From Halomonas ventosae (GTDB lineage: Bacteria; Pseudomonadota; Gammaproteobacteria; Pseudomonadales; Halomonadaceae): DNA of 63,597 nucleotides. Below are positions 1-9,928 of this stretch, piece by piece. A program made the translations under genes and the position numbers. Location of the stretch: positions 1 to 63,597 of the forward strand of contig NZ_SNWH01000015.1 of assembly GCF_004361885.1 (NCBI RefSeq), read 5' to 3'. The notes beneath the pieces were generated by a model, which was given only the letters and a program-made list of their open reading frames with translations, made no database searches and was not told where the DNA came from. Numbering within the stretch: position 1 is the first letter of the stretch; each line of letters opens with the position of its first letter.

Positions 1-66
1 GAGGGCTTAATCGTTCTTCGTGAACCGCCGTGGTACGGAACCGTATGCCCGGTGGTGTGAGAGGAC

Positions 67-84
67 GGGGGAGGCGACTCCCCC
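67..84 (-). terminator. Possible stem-loop terminator after glrR
   Basis: A perfect 7-bp stem (GGGGGAG at 67-73, CTCCCCC at 78-84) with a four-base loop lies 21 bases past the glrR stop codon. No U-tract follows on the complement strand, so it could be a Rho-assisted end or a chance GC hairpin. Confidence 0.3.
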
Positions 85-104
85 TCCTACTCGATGGTGC
101 CGGG

Positions 105-1499
<1,395 letters not shown>

Positions 1500-1514
1500 G
1501 TCGTCTCTCCCGTT

Positions 1515-2087
1515 TCATTCATTCTGCTGTCGCAGGTTGATGCTCTGTTCGATGGCGGTGAGCTGATCGAGCTTCTCGGCCATCGCCTCGAGCTGCGCGG
1601 AGAGGCGTGCATTCTCCTCCACGGCGGCGTGGTGCTCGTGGCGACTCTCGGCCAACTGGCCGGCCAGGCGACGGCGCCCCTCCAGCTCGTTGAGCCAGTA
1701 GCGCAGCAGCGGTTGCAGCCGGGCAGGCGCCGCGTGGAGATCGGCCTTGTAGAGCTCCGAGGCGCGCCTCCACTGCTGCGCATTTCCCCAACCGAGCAGC
1801 ACGGCACGGGCCAGGCGTCGCTCCTTGGCATCACCCTGCAGGCGGGCCAGGGTGGCCTGCCGCCATTCGCGGTCGCCGCGCTGGGAAGCCAGGCCGAAGG
1901 CGACCCAGTCGTCAAGAAGGCAGGATGCATTGGCGAAGTCCGGCAACTCAGCATGACAGGCCGCCGATCCCTCGGCGTCGCCCGGCAGGGACGAGGAGGC
2001 GTCGGGTAGCGGCAGGCGTTCGGGCAGGTATTGGCAGCCGGCCAGCCAGGCCATGGACAGACACAACAGCAGCAGGCGCGCGGTCAT
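1515..2087 (-). CDS. qseG: QseG-like outer-membrane lipoprotein
   Basis: The product is a 190-residue lipoprotein. A short signal peptide ends in the lipobox LAGC (Cys18), giving lipidation by Lgt/LspA and probable outer-membrane anchoring. The last third (about residues 140-185) is charged and heptad-like, consistent with a coiled coil. In enterics QseG sits between the kinase and the regulator genes and modulates GlrK activity from the periplasm. The start codon overlaps the glrK stop (ATGA), indicating translational coupling. Sequence conservation in this family is low, so the assignment depends mainly on lipobox and position. Confidence 0.8.
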   Translation of the reverse strand: MTARLLLLCLSMAWLAGCQYLPERLPLPDASSSLPGDAEGSAACHAELPDFANASCLLDDWVAFGLASQRGDREWRQATLARLQGDAKERRLARAVLLGWGNAQQWRRASELYKADLHAAPARLQPLLRYWLNELEGRRRLAGQLAESRHEHHAAVEENARLSAQLEAMAEKLDQLTAIEQSINLRQQNE

Positions 2088-3628
2088 GGTATGTCACTCC
2101 TTGCCTGGGTAGCGGCCAGGGCGAGCATGGGCGGGGCGTCATCCGGCTGGGGCAGCGGGCTCTGCCGCGGCAAGGTCAGGCGAAAGCACACTGCCAGCCG
2201 CGGGTCGTCCACGAGCTCAAGGCTACCCTGCTGGAGCCGGGCACAGTCGGCCGCCACTGAGAGGCCGATGCCGGAGCCCTTGAGCGGCCCCTTGCGACGC
2301 AGACTGCCCTGGAAGAAGGCCTCGAAGAGCCGCGCGCGATCCTCGACGGCGATCGGTTCGCCACTGTTGGCCACCTCGATCACCAGCCGGTCGCGCAGCG
2401 GTCGGGCACGGATCTCCAGCACTCCGTCATCCTCGCCGTAGGCGATGGCATTGGAAATCAGGTTGTCGAGTACCCGGGCCGTGGCGGTGCGATCGAGACC
2501 CCAGGACAGGGGGCCATCGAAGCAAATGACGCGCATCTGCTTGTTATCCAGGGCCAGGCGGTGCTTGGCTAGCACCTCCTTGGCCACGGTGGCGACGTCC
2601 AGCCATTCGATATCGGCTTGGCGATGGTGCTGGAACAGGTGGTAATCGAGCAGTTGCTCGATCAGCTGCTGCAGCTCGCGCCCGCTGGCATCGATCAGCT
2701 CGAGTATCTCACGCTGGCGCGGCGTGACTTCACCGGCCACGCCGTCGGTGAGCAGCGATGCTCCCTCGCGCACGCTGGCCAGCGGCGTCTTGAGTTCATG
2801 CGACATGTGGCGCAGAAACTGTTGCTTCTGGGCCTCGAGCTCCTCGAGCCGCAAGGCCAGCCAATCCAGCCGCTTGTCCAGGGTGACCAGTTCCGCCGGG
2901 CCCTTGAGGGGCCGCGGCGTTTCCCGCCTATCGCCCCCCACGCTGCCAATCCCCAGGATGCGTCGCTCGAGCTGGCGAATCGGCTGGATGATCAGCCGGG
3001 TGACCAGCAGCATCAGCACCAGGCTCGCCGAGACCAGCGCCGCGGTCTGCCACCAGAGGCGCACCTGCACGGCCTCGGCCCGGGCACGGATGCCTTCGAT
3101 GCGCGCATCGATGCGCCGGTTGGTGGCGTGGCGCATCGCCTCGGTATGCTGGGCGAAGGGCAGGAAGTCGGCGAGCCGGTCGTTGAATGCCTCGCGCGGC
3201 AGGTCGGGTAGCTCGGCGAGCGCATCGAGCTTCTTCTCCAGCGCCGCCACATCGGGATCATCGGACAACAGCTGGCGCTGCTGGGCCAGCAGCTCACGGA
3301 ACTCCGTGAGACGCTCGGCGAAGATCGCCAGCAGGCTCTCATCCCCGACCACGGCATACTGGCGGGCGCTGCGTTCCATTTCCAGCGCCAGGGCGCCCAG
3401 CGAACGGGCACGCCGGGTCTCCTCCACCGCCTGGCGGGCACTGACATCGGCCAGGCGCGACAGCTGCGAGAGGGCGTGTCCGGCCTGGATCATCAACACC
3501 GCCAGCGGCAACATCACCACCAGGAAGGCCAGCAGTACCAGCTGCAACAGCGAACGTGGCCGCCAACGGCGTGTAACGGCTGAGATCATGGACAGCGTTC
3601 TTTGCAGGGGAGTAACGGGAACCACCAT
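2084..3628 (-). CDS. glrK: Sensor histidine kinase GlrK (QseE)
   Basis: This is a membrane histidine kinase that phosphorylates GlrR. An N-terminal transmembrane helix is followed by a periplasmic helical domain, a second membrane segment near the middle, a HAMP-like linker, the dimerisation and phosphorylation motif RHMSHELKTPLAS (H-box His), and an ATPase domain with GSGIGLS as G box. The frame is open to 3694. I take the ATG at 3628 because GGGAAGAAG stands just upstream. The next ATG, at 3589, gives the start most like the E. coli protein (a short basic tail, then the membrane helix) and is a good alternative. The gene is first in the glrK-qseG-glrR operon and overlaps qseG by 4 bases. 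Confidence 0.9.
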   Translation of the reverse strand: MVVPVTPLQRTLSMISAVTRRWRPRSLLQLVLLAFLVVMLPLAVLMIQAGHALSQLSRLADVSARQAVEETRRARSLGALALEMERSARQYAVVGDESLLAIFAERLTEFRELLAQQRQLLSDDPDVAALEKKLDALAELPDLPREAFNDRLADFLPFAQHTEAMRHATNRRIDARIEGIRARAEAVQVRLWWQTAALVSASLVLMLLVTRLIIQPIRQLERRILGIGSVGGDRRETPRPLKGPAELVTLDKRLDWLALRLEELEAQKQQFLRHMSHELKTPLASVREGASLLTDGVAGEVTPRQREILELIDASGRELQQLIEQLLDYHLFQHHRQADIEWLDVATVAKEVLAKHRLALDNKQMRVICFDGPLSWGLDRTATARVLDNLISNAIAYGEDDGVLEIRARPLRDRLVIEVANSGEPIAVEDRARLFEAFFQGSLRRKGPLKGSGIGLSVAADCARLQQGSLELVDDPRLAVCFRLTLPRQSPLPQPDDAPPMLALAATQARSDIP

Positions 3629-3712
3629 TGTCTTCTTCCCAGGATACCAGAGTTCCGCCGAGCGCCCCGCCAACCGGCGCCATCCGCCGGGCACAACCCG
3701 CCTAAAACCGCC

Positions 3713-3737
3713 AAAAAAAAGGCCGGCAGAGCCGGCC
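3713..3737 (-). terminator. Rho-independent terminator of the RNA locus upstream of glrK
   Basis: Read on the complement strand, GGCCGGC (3737-3731), loop TCT and GCCGGCC (3727-3721) are followed by eight T (3720-3713). This is a textbook intrinsic terminator. No protein gene ends just upstream of it on that strand, so it must end a non-coding transcript or attenuate a glrK leader. Confidence 0.75.
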
Positions 3738-4191
3738 CAATACGCAGGGAACTAAAGGGTCTGGGCACTCGCTCAACCGACGACCTGGTCCGTCCGTTGC
3801 CCGAATGTCCATGGGCCGGGAAGGCCCCGAAGCCATGAGTCGCCATCTGCCACCAGGGGCTGGTCGTCCTCATGTGGGTGACACACCATCGCGTGGTGTG
3901 CCGCCCTGCTCCGTTCCTGGCACCACCGCCTCGGCCGCGGGCCGATGGCGATGCTACGCGATTCGATCCCCCGCGGCGGGGGAGAGGCATCCCTGCCAGG
4001 GCGTCCTTGCCCTCTCGATACCGATCCTTGCCTGGCGGCGGTATCGTCTCATCGCAACCTACGTCACACATCGCTGGGAGCAGACACTGGCCGCTTCGCG
4101 GCGCGGGCGCACGGGGTCGTGAAATCCCGCCTTGCCGTCGGCGACCGGGGAACGGTTCGAGCCGAATGAACCGTAACCCCTTGCTTGCTCA
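3713..4191 (-). ncRNA. Candidate sigma-54-driven structured RNA (glmY position)
   Basis: The interval between the predicted sigma-54 start (about 4191) and the terminator holds no convincing protein frame. It is dense in inverted repeats on the complement strand. Examples are an ACGGTTC/GAACCGT stem near 4175-4150, GATACC/GGTATC around 4043-4017, AGGGC/GCCCT near 4000-4010, CCCCC/GGGGG near 3970 and CACACCA/TGGTGTG near 3900-3882. In enterics the gene directly upstream of glrK, on the same strand and activated by GlrR with sigma-54, is the sRNA glmY. I do not recognise a GlmY sequence, and about 480 nt is longer than the roughly 180-nt E. coli RNA. Function is inferred from synteny and control signals only; it could instead be a long glrK leader. 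Confidence 0.4.
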
Positions 4192-4201
4192 CCCCGAATA
4201 A

Positions 4202-4217
4202 TGCCAAGGGCGTGCCA
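4202..4217 (-). promoter_or_regulatory. Sigma-54 (-24/-12) promoter
   Basis: The complement strand reads TGGCACGCCCTTGGCA. GG of the -24 element (4216-4215) and GC of the -12 element (4204-4203) have the exact RpoN spacing, with one mismatch in the TTGC box. Transcription would start near 4191 and run left into the structured region. GlrR-type enhancer sites lie 135-245 bases upstream. Confidence 0.7.
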
Positions 4218-4325
4218 AAAACCGTGTAACACCTTTTATATCAGGAGGTTGAAAACCTCAGGAACGAGGTGGTGCAACAAACAAGCGAAGTGATAGCCGG
4301 AAGATGGACGTCATGGCGGCGATAG

Positions 4326-4435
4326 TGTCGCTCGATGGCGACACCATTCATCACTCGCGACGGAAAACGCAATTTTTCAATCGCTTAGCGTGTCTTCGCG
4401 TGGCGACGCCGGCTCCCTGTCGATGTCGCCCGGCA
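4326..4435 (-). promoter_or_regulatory. Three GlrR-type enhancer sites (TGTC-N10-GACA)
   Basis: Site 1 (4326-4343) is a perfect TGTC-N10-GACA. Site 2 (4391-4408) reads TGTC-N10-GACG and site 3 (4418-4435) TGTC-N10-GGCA, each with one mismatch. This is the motif known for GlrR at enterobacterial glmY, where several sites also lie well upstream of the sigma-54 promoter. They sit between argA and the RpoN promoter at 4202-4217, so GlrR probably activates its own neighbourhood. Confidence 0.6.
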
Positions 4436-4447
4436 ACAGCACGCCTC

Positions 4448-5761
4448 TCAGGCGAGGGGCTTGACGAGGATCTTGGACTTGCGCGCATGGTTGTAGGTAT
4501 CGCGACGCAGCGGCGGCAGCGCCTCGATATCGGCGAGGCGAAAGCCATGCTCGAAGAACCAGTGGGTGGTGTGGGTGGTCAGGGCGAACAGCGCCGAGAG
4601 CCCCAGGCGGCGGGCGCGGCGCTCGATCTCGGCAAGCAGTAGTGCCCCGCGTGCCCCACCCCGGTAATCGTCGTGGACCGCCACACAGGCAAGCTCGCCC
4701 ATGGCAGCTTCGTCGAAGGTATGCAGGGCCGCGCAGCCGATGATCATGCCGTCGCGTTCGATCACCAGGTAGTCGTCGATCTCGTACTCCAGCCGCTCCC
4801 GGGAGCGCGGCACCAGCATGCCCCGCCGCTCGAGCGGCTCGAGTAGCTCGAGCAGACCGCCGATGTCGCCGAGCTCGGCGTTACGTAACTGCTCGTAGCG
4901 ATGCTCGGTGATCATGGTGCCCACGCCGTCGCGGGTGAACAGCTCACCGAGCAGAGCGTCATGGTCATGCCAGGAGAGCAGGTGGGTACGGGCTACACCA
5001 TGTCGCGCCGCAGCACAGGCCGCACCGAGGTGACGGGCCAGTTCACTGGACGGGGCGGCCTGCTGAAACAGCGGCTCAGCCTCGTCCGGCGTCAGCTGAC
5101 GCTGCAGCTGTCCGCTGCGATCGAACAGCCCACAAGATTCGCCGAGCAGGATCAACTTGTCGGCGCCGAGCGCCGTGGCGGCGTGGCAGGCCACCTCGGC
5201 GGCATCCAGATCGAAGACCTCGCCGATACTGGAGAAACCCAGCGGTGGCAGGACCACCAGCGAGCCACCCTCGAGCAGCCCCTCGATGGCCTGTGCCCTG
5301 ACCCGACGCACCTCGCCACTGTGGTCGAAGTCGATGCCATCGCGCACGCCCAGCGGCTTGGCCATCACCAGGTTGCCGGAGACCACGGTCATCTCGATGC
5401 CATGCAGCGGCGTGTTGGGCAGCCCCGGCGAGAGCCGCGCCTCGAGCCACAGACGCTGCTCGGCGGCGATACGCTCGACCCACGCCATGATCGTCTCGTC
5501 GGCGACCCAGCGGCCCTGGTGGTGCTGGGGCACGATGCCCGCCTCGTCGAGGGCCCGCCGCACCTGGGGGCGGATACCGAACACCACCACCAGCCGCACG
5601 CCCAGGGTGTGCAGCAGCGTCAGGTCCTGGACCAGCTGCTCCCCTCGCCCGCTGGCCATCGCCTCGCCCTCGATCAGGATCACGAAGGTACGCCCGTGAT
5701 GGGCATTGATGTAGGGAGAGGAATTGCGGAACCAGTCGACGAAGGGGAAACGAGTATCCAA
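4448..5761 (-). CDS. argA: Amino-acid N-acetyltransferase (N-acetylglutamate synthase) ArgA
   Basis: The enzyme makes N-acetylglutamate from glutamate and acetyl-CoA, the first step of arginine synthesis. The 437 residues comprise an amino-acid-kinase-like regulatory domain (about 1-290) and a C-terminal GNAT domain (about 295-437) with the acetyl-CoA loop around VHDDYRGGARGALLL. The N-terminus VDWFRNSSPYINAHHGRTFV is typical of bacterial ArgA. The start codon is TTG (GAT ACT follows), supported by GGAG seven bases upstream. No better ATG exists before conserved sequence. Length matches the family. Confidence 0.95.
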   Translation of the reverse strand: MDTRFPFVDWFRNSSPYINAHHGRTFVILIEGEAMASGRGEQLVQDLTLLHTLGVRLVVVFGIRPQVRRALDEAGIVPQHHQGRWVADETIMAWVERIAAEQRLWLEARLSPGLPNTPLHGIEMTVVSGNLVMAKPLGVRDGIDFDHSGEVRRVRAQAIEGLLEGGSLVVLPPLGFSSIGEVFDLDAAEVACHAATALGADKLILLGESCGLFDRSGQLQRQLTPDEAEPLFQQAAPSSELARHLGAACAAARHGVARTHLLSWHDHDALLGELFTRDGVGTMITEHRYEQLRNAELGDIGGLLELLEPLERRGMLVPRSRERLEYEIDDYLVIERDGMIIGCAALHTFDEAAMGELACVAVHDDYRGGARGALLLAEIERRARRLGLSALFALTTHTTHWFFEHGFRLADIEALPPLRRDTYNHARKSKILVKPLA

Positions 5762-6028
5762 GGCCGCACTCCGGCAGCAGGTGAACGAAGGGGAAGCCTC
5801 GCCACTATATCAGAGCGACGAAAACGGCGGCACCGATCTTGCCCTGGCCCCTGGCCTGGACCACGCTGCTTATCGCTGCCAACGCCCCCACGGCATTGGC
5901 CGCATCGCTGGCCCCACACTCTATGGCCTTGACGATATGGGCCTACAGCGGATGGAATGGCCAGTGACCGAACCTCATGGCCATGACAAATTCATCGAAG
6001 ATACATTAATAAAGAGGTGACACCCCCG

Positions 6029-6913
6029 ATGGCAGACGAGATCGAGCTCAAGCTGGCCCTGGGGGACGAGGCGCCCGAGGCCCTGCGCCGCCATCCCCGC
6101 CTGGCCGGCCTGACCTCCACGGTTACGCGCCTGGGTAACACCTACTACGATACCCCGCAGGGCGAGTTGGAGCGGGCACGCATGGCACTGCGCCTGCGCC
6201 GTGCCGACGACCGGCTGCTGCAGACCTTGAAGACCCGTGGCCAGGGCGGCGGCGGTCTCTCGACCCGTGGCGAATGGGAGTGGCAGGTGCCCGGCCCGGG
6301 CCTGGATCTCGAGGGGCTAGCCGCGCTGCCGCCCATGGCCGAGCGCGATTTCGGCCTGCTCGAGCGCCTGGTGCCATGTTTTACCACCGACTTCGTGCGC
6401 GAGACCTGGTGGCTGGAGGCGGAGGGGGTGGCCCTAGAGGTTGCCCTGGACCTGGGTGAGATCCGCGCGGGGAATCGGGCGGTGGCAATCCGCGAACTGG
6501 AACTGGAGCTCAAGGCCGGCGAGCCGGCGGTGTTGTGGTCGCTGGCCGAGGCGCTGGCCGACACGGTAGCACTGCGCCCTTCGGACACCAGCAAGGCGGC
6601 CCGCGGCGGGGCGCTGCTCGACGGCCGTTGGACACTGCCCAAGGGCACCACTTCCACGGCCTGGCTGCATCGCGCCACGGTGGCACTGGATGCCCTGGCC
6701 GATACCGGTCAGCCGGCCTGGCGTGGCGAGGCGAGGCGAGCCTTCCAGCAGCTGGCGGAACTGGGCGATGATGCCCTCGACGATGGTGCATTGCGCGACG
6801 ACGCCCGCGCCCTCGCCGCGGCCCTGGGTGGCGAAGGCTGGCTGACCCCGGCCTTCGGCCGTCGGATGCTGCGGCTGGCCCGCCGGGTGCCCGGCGACAT
6901 CGACCTGGCCTGA
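6029..6913 (+). CDS. CYTH-domain inorganic triphosphatase, YgiF-like
   Basis: The protein begins ADEIELKLAL, the ExExK-type signature of CYTH triphosphate tunnel enzymes. The tunnel continues with NTYYDTP, the arginine-rich strand MALRLRRADDR, and the later strand EVALDLGEIRAGN followed by ELELELKAG. The C-terminal third (about 215-294) is helical and resembles the start of a CHAD domain, cut short compared with E. coli YgiF (about 430 residues). It probably hydrolyses inorganic triphosphate. ATG 6029 is preferred over GTG 6017, because AAAGAGG lies about 11 bases before the former and overlaps the latter. Confidence 0.8.
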   Translation: MADEIELKLALGDEAPEALRRHPRLAGLTSTVTRLGNTYYDTPQGELERARMALRLRRADDRLLQTLKTRGQGGGGLSTRGEWEWQVPGPGLDLEGLAALPPMAERDFGLLERLVPCFTTDFVRETWWLEAEGVALEVALDLGEIRAGNRAVAIRELELELKAGEPAVLWSLAEALADTVALRPSDTSKAARGGALLDGRWTLPKGTTSTAWLHRATVALDALADTGQPAWRGEARRAFQQLAELGDDALDDGALRDDARALAAALGGEGWLTPAFGRRMLRLARRVPGDIDLA

Positions 6914-6957
6914 CCGGACCTCCCCAGGCCCGGGCCCGTCACCACAAGGACAAAACC

Positions 6958-7893
6958 GTGAACCATCTTCCCAAGCCCGCCGGCGAAGGCCTGCACACCC
7001 GGGTCTTCCAGATCATCTTCGAGTCCGACACCCCGCTGGCCAAGGGCTTCGACATCGCCCTGATCGTGGTGATACTCGCCAGCGTGCTGGTGGTGCTGCT
7101 GGAGAGCGTGGCCAGCCTGCGCGCCGAGTACGCTAGCCTGTTCTTCTGGCTAGAGTGGGCCTTTACTCTCGCCTTCACCCTCGAATTGGCGGTACGCCTC
7201 TACTGCCTCGAGCGTCCCTGGCTGTACCTGAAGAGTTTCTACGGAATCATCGACGTGATCGCCATCCTGCCCACCTGGCTGACGCTGATCCTGCCCGGCA
7301 CCCAGACGCTGGTGGTGGTGCGCCTGCTGCGTACCCTGCGCATCTTCCGGGTGCTGCGCTTGATGCAGTTCGTCGGTGAGGGACGGCTGCTGATGGATGC
7401 TTTGAAGCGCAGTAGCCACCAGATCCTGCTGTTCTTCTTCACCATCTTCATGCTGGTGACCATCTTCGCCGCCGTGATGTACCTGATCGAGCCCCGGGAA
7501 GCCGGCTTCACCAGCATTCCCATGGCGATCTACTGGGCCATCGTCAGCCTGACCACGGTGGGCTATGGCGACATCGTGCCGGTGACCCCGCTGGGCCAGG
7601 CGATCACGGTGATGCTGATGCTGACCGGCTATTCGATCATCGCCGTGCCCACCGGGGTCTTCTCCGCCCAGGTGATCCGCTCGATCCGCGAGGAGCGCTA
7701 CTCCGAGGAGGCCTGCCCCGGCTGTGGCCACGAACGCCACGAGAAACGTGCCCGCTACTGCCTGAAGTGCGGCACCTGGCTCGACGAGACCACTCCCGAC
7801 CCACGCCTGCCCGAGGAGCAACGTAAGGCCTGGTGGCGCCGCCACCATAGCGGCAAGAAGAACGACGATGCAGGGTCACCGCCGGCAAGCTGA
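6958..7893 (+). CDS. Kv-type voltage-gated potassium channel with C-terminal zinc ribbon
   Basis: This is an inner-membrane ion transporter. It has six membrane segments, a voltage-sensor-like S4 (VVRLLRTLRIFRVLRLM, regularly spaced arginines) and the pore filter TVGYGD near residue 200. After S6 the tail adds CPGC-N-CLKC, two CxxC pairs that look like a zinc ribbon (about residues 257-278), an unusual addition for a bacterial Kv channel. The start is GTG 6958 with AAGGAC eight bases upstream; no ATG is available. The gene is monocistronic, converging on yciO with a terminator hairpin at its stop. Confidence 0.85.
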   Translation: MNHLPKPAGEGLHTRVFQIIFESDTPLAKGFDIALIVVILASVLVVLLESVASLRAEYASLFFWLEWAFTLAFTLELAVRLYCLERPWLYLKSFYGIIDVIAILPTWLTLILPGTQTLVVVRLLRTLRIFRVLRLMQFVGEGRLLMDALKRSSHQILLFFFTIFMLVTIFAAVMYLIEPREAGFTSIPMAIYWAIVSLTTVGYGDIVPVTPLGQAITVMLMLTGYSIIAVPTGVFSAQVIRSIREERYSEEACPGCGHERHEKRARYCLKCGTWLDETTPDPRLPEEQRKAWWRRHHSGKKNDDAGSPPAS

Positions 7894-7901
7894 GCCGGCG
7901 G
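7879..7901. terminator. Bidirectional hairpin between channel gene and yciO
   Basis: A perfect 8-bp stem (CCGCCGGC 7879-7886, GCCGGCGG 7894-7901) with a seven-base loop overlaps the stop codon of the channel gene and ends 10 bases before the yciO stop. It serves both convergent genes in principle. There is no clear U-tract. Confidence 0.5.
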
Positions 7902-7911
7902 CGGGCAGGGA

Positions 7912-8535
7912 TCAAACCTGGAAGGGAGTAACGTCGCCTCGCCCCTCGCGAAGGATCTTCGGCGGCAGGTCACGCAGGTCGATCACGCTGGTGGGCTCCA
8001 AGTGGCAAGCGCCGCCGTCGATGATCAGCTCGAGGTGGGCGCCAAAGCGCTCGCGAATCTCCTCGGCATCGGTCATCGGCAGCGCCTCGCCGACCGGAAT
8101 CAGGGTAACGCTCATCAGCGGCTCGCCCAGGGCGGCGAGCAGCGCCCGGGTGATGGCATGGTCCGGCACGCGCACACCGATGGAGCGGCGCTTGGGGTGC
8201 AGCAGCAGCCGCGGCACCTCGCTGGTGGCCTCCAGGATGAAGGTATAGGGTCCAGGCGTGTGGGCCTTGAGCAACCGGAAGACGTCGTTGTCCACCTTGG
8301 CGTAAGTGCCAATCTGCGAGAGGTCGGAACACACCAGGGTGAAGTTGTGCTTGTCATCCAGCGAGCGCACCCACTTGATCTTCTCGATGGCCTTCTTGTC
8401 GCCCAGGTGGCAGCCCAGGGCATAGCCGGAATCCGTCGGGTAGGCGACCACGCCGCCATTGCGGATGATCTGGATCGCCTGGTCGATCAGGCGCTTCTGG
8501 GGATTATCGGGGTGAATCTGGAAGAACTGGCTCAT
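7912..8535 (-). CDS. yciO: YciO/Sua5/YrdC-family threonylcarbamoyl-AMP synthase-like protein
   Basis: This 207-residue protein has the YrdC fold: N-terminal GGVVAYPTDSGYALGC, the KxR-type region KRRSIGVRVPDH, and a C-terminal ILREGRGDV. The family makes L-threonylcarbamoyl-AMP for the tRNA t6A modification, although YciO-branch proteins are paralogues with weaker or different activity. The frame is open to 8685, but ATG 8535 (MSQFFQIHPDNPQ) is the family start and has GGGAGC in front. It lies 64 bases downstream of rnm on the same strand, as in many gammaproteobacteria. Confidence 0.9.
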   Translation of the reverse strand: MSQFFQIHPDNPQKRLIDQAIQIIRNGGVVAYPTDSGYALGCHLGDKKAIEKIKWVRSLDDKHNFTLVCSDLSQIGTYAKVDNDVFRLLKAHTPGPYTFILEATSEVPRLLLHPKRRSIGVRVPDHAITRALLAALGEPLMSVTLIPVGEALPMTDAEEIRERFGAHLELIIDGGACHLEPTSVIDLRDLPPKILREGRGDVTPFQV

Positions 8536-8599
8536 GCAAGCTCCCTGTTCGGTGGCCGGTGGAAGGTATCTATCACTATAGCGAATCCCGCCCCCGGAC

Positions 8600-9508
8600 T
8601 CAGGCGGCCGAGGCCGGCAGGCTGACAAGGGCCGCCAGCCGCGGGTGGGTCCACACCGGCGGTGTCGCCGTGCGTGGCACCGCACCCATGCTGCCGGGCG
8701 CCAGGTGACCGCCAGGGAAGTGGAAGTCGCTGCCCACCGAGCCGTAGAGGCCGCGATCCTGGAGCTGGCGGGCCAGGTCGCGGGTCAGGTCGGCATTCTG
8801 GAAGCCGCTGACCAGCTCGGCGGCCTGCCCCCCGGCGGCGGCAAAGTCGTCCAGCAGCTGGCCGCGCTTGCGCCGGGTCAGGCCGTGGCGCAGTGGATGC
8901 GCCAGCACGGCCACGCCGCCGGCATCGAGGAGCCAGCCCACCGCCGCGGAGAGAAAGGGCCAGTGGGCCTTGATGTCGCCGGGCTTACCGTTGCCCAGGT
9001 GCTTGGCGAAGGCGGTGCCCATATCGGGCACCAGGCCAGCCGCGACCAGCGCCCGAGCGAAGTCCGGGCGGCCCAGCGGGCGCGGCGAGCCGGCCTGCTC
9101 ACGGGCGCGGGCCAGAGCATCGGCGAGCCCGACCTTCTCCATGCGCTCGGCAATCGCCAGGGCCCGCCGCTCGCGGGCCTCGGCCTGGGCCACAAGGCCC
9201 GCCACCAGGTCGCCTCTAGGCCCCTCGGGCAGCAAGCCCACCACGTGGATGTTGACGCCGCGCCATTGCGTCGAGAGCTCGGTGCCGGGAACCAGCCGGA
9301 TTCCCTCACGGCGTGCCGCTGCCTGCGCCTCGACGATGCCGTCCATGGTGTCGTGATCGGTCAGCGCCATGTGGGTGAGCCCGCGGGCGCGGCACAGCGC
9401 CACCACCTCGGCCGGCGGCAAGGCGCCGTCGGAGGCCGTGGAGTGCATGTGCAGGTCGATGGTGAGGGGCTCGCCCTCGAAGCGCAGGGGAAGTGCTGGC
9501 ATGGGCAT
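8600..9508 (-). CDS. rnm: PHP-domain 5'-3' exoribonuclease / nucleoside bisphosphate phosphatase (RNase AM)
   Basis: This metal-dependent PHP phosphoesterase (E. coli YciV/Rnm) trims rRNA 5' ends and hydrolyses 3',5'-nucleotides. The metal-ligand signature IDLHMHSTASDG sits near residue 17, followed by LTDHDTMDG and later histidines in VLAHPLRHG and GSDFHFPGG. The length of 302 residues is normal for the family. Two ATG codons (9508 and 9502) are equally usable. It probably forms a unit with yciO downstream and diverges from yciI. Confidence 0.88.
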   Translation of the reverse strand: MPMPALPLRFEGEPLTIDLHMHSTASDGALPPAEVVALCRARGLTHMALTDHDTMDGIVEAQAAARREGIRLVPGTELSTQWRGVNIHVVGLLPEGPRGDLVAGLVAQAEARERRALAIAERMEKVGLADALARAREQAGSPRPLGRPDFARALVAAGLVPDMGTAFAKHLGNGKPGDIKAHWPFLSAAVGWLLDAGGVAVLAHPLRHGLTRRKRGQLLDDFAAAGGQAAELVSGFQNADLTRDLARQLQDRGLYGSVGSDFHFPGGHLAPGSMGAVPRTATPPVWTHPRLAALVSLPASAA

Positions 9509-9628
9509 GACGCCGGCAGGTGACTTTGTCAGAATGAGCGTCCATGTTGCGTGCCCGACCGGTGACGGTCAATGCCGGGCCCGGTCGCACCCGCGGCGCG
9601 AGCCGCCCATCAGCGAGGAAGATACGAG

Positions 9629-9928
9629 ATGCTCTACGCCATCATCAGTGAGGATGTGAACGACAGCCTGGAGCGGCGGCTTTCCGCCCGTCCCGACCAT
9701 CTAGCCCGTCTCGAGATGCTGCGCGACGAGGGTCGCCTGGTGCTGGCCGGTCCCTACCCCGCGATCGACAGCGAGGACCCGGGCGAGGCCGGCTTCACCG
9801 GCAGCCTGGTGGTCGCCGAATTCGATGACCTGGAAAGCGCCCAGGCATGGGCAGACGCCGACCCCTACATGATCGCCGGCGTCTACGCCAAGGTGACAGT
9901 GAAGCCGTTCAAGAAGATTCTGCCCTGA
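9629..9928 (+). CDS. yciI: YciI-family protein
   Basis: A 99-residue alpha-beta barrel protein of the YciI/YCII superfamily. It has the conserved early pattern [31 protein letters not shown] and a later [12 protein letters not shown]. Bacterial YciI has no firmly established role; relatives act as small dehydrochlorinase-like or peroxidase-like enzymes using a His-Asp pair. ATG 9629 is chosen over the upstream frame because GAGGAAG precedes it. Its TGA overlaps the likely mnmC start by 4 bases. Confidence 0.88.
   Translation: MLYAIISEDVNDSLERRLSARPDHLARLEMLRDEGRLVLAGPYPAIDSEDPGEAGFTGSLVVAEFDDLESAQAWADADPYMIAGVYAKVTVKPFKKILP

Noticed and set aside
3713..4191. RNase P RNA, 6S RNA, tmRNA or SRP RNA as identity of the structured region
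   Set aside because: None of the universally conserved blocks of these RNAs could be found, so the region stays an unassigned RNA candidate.
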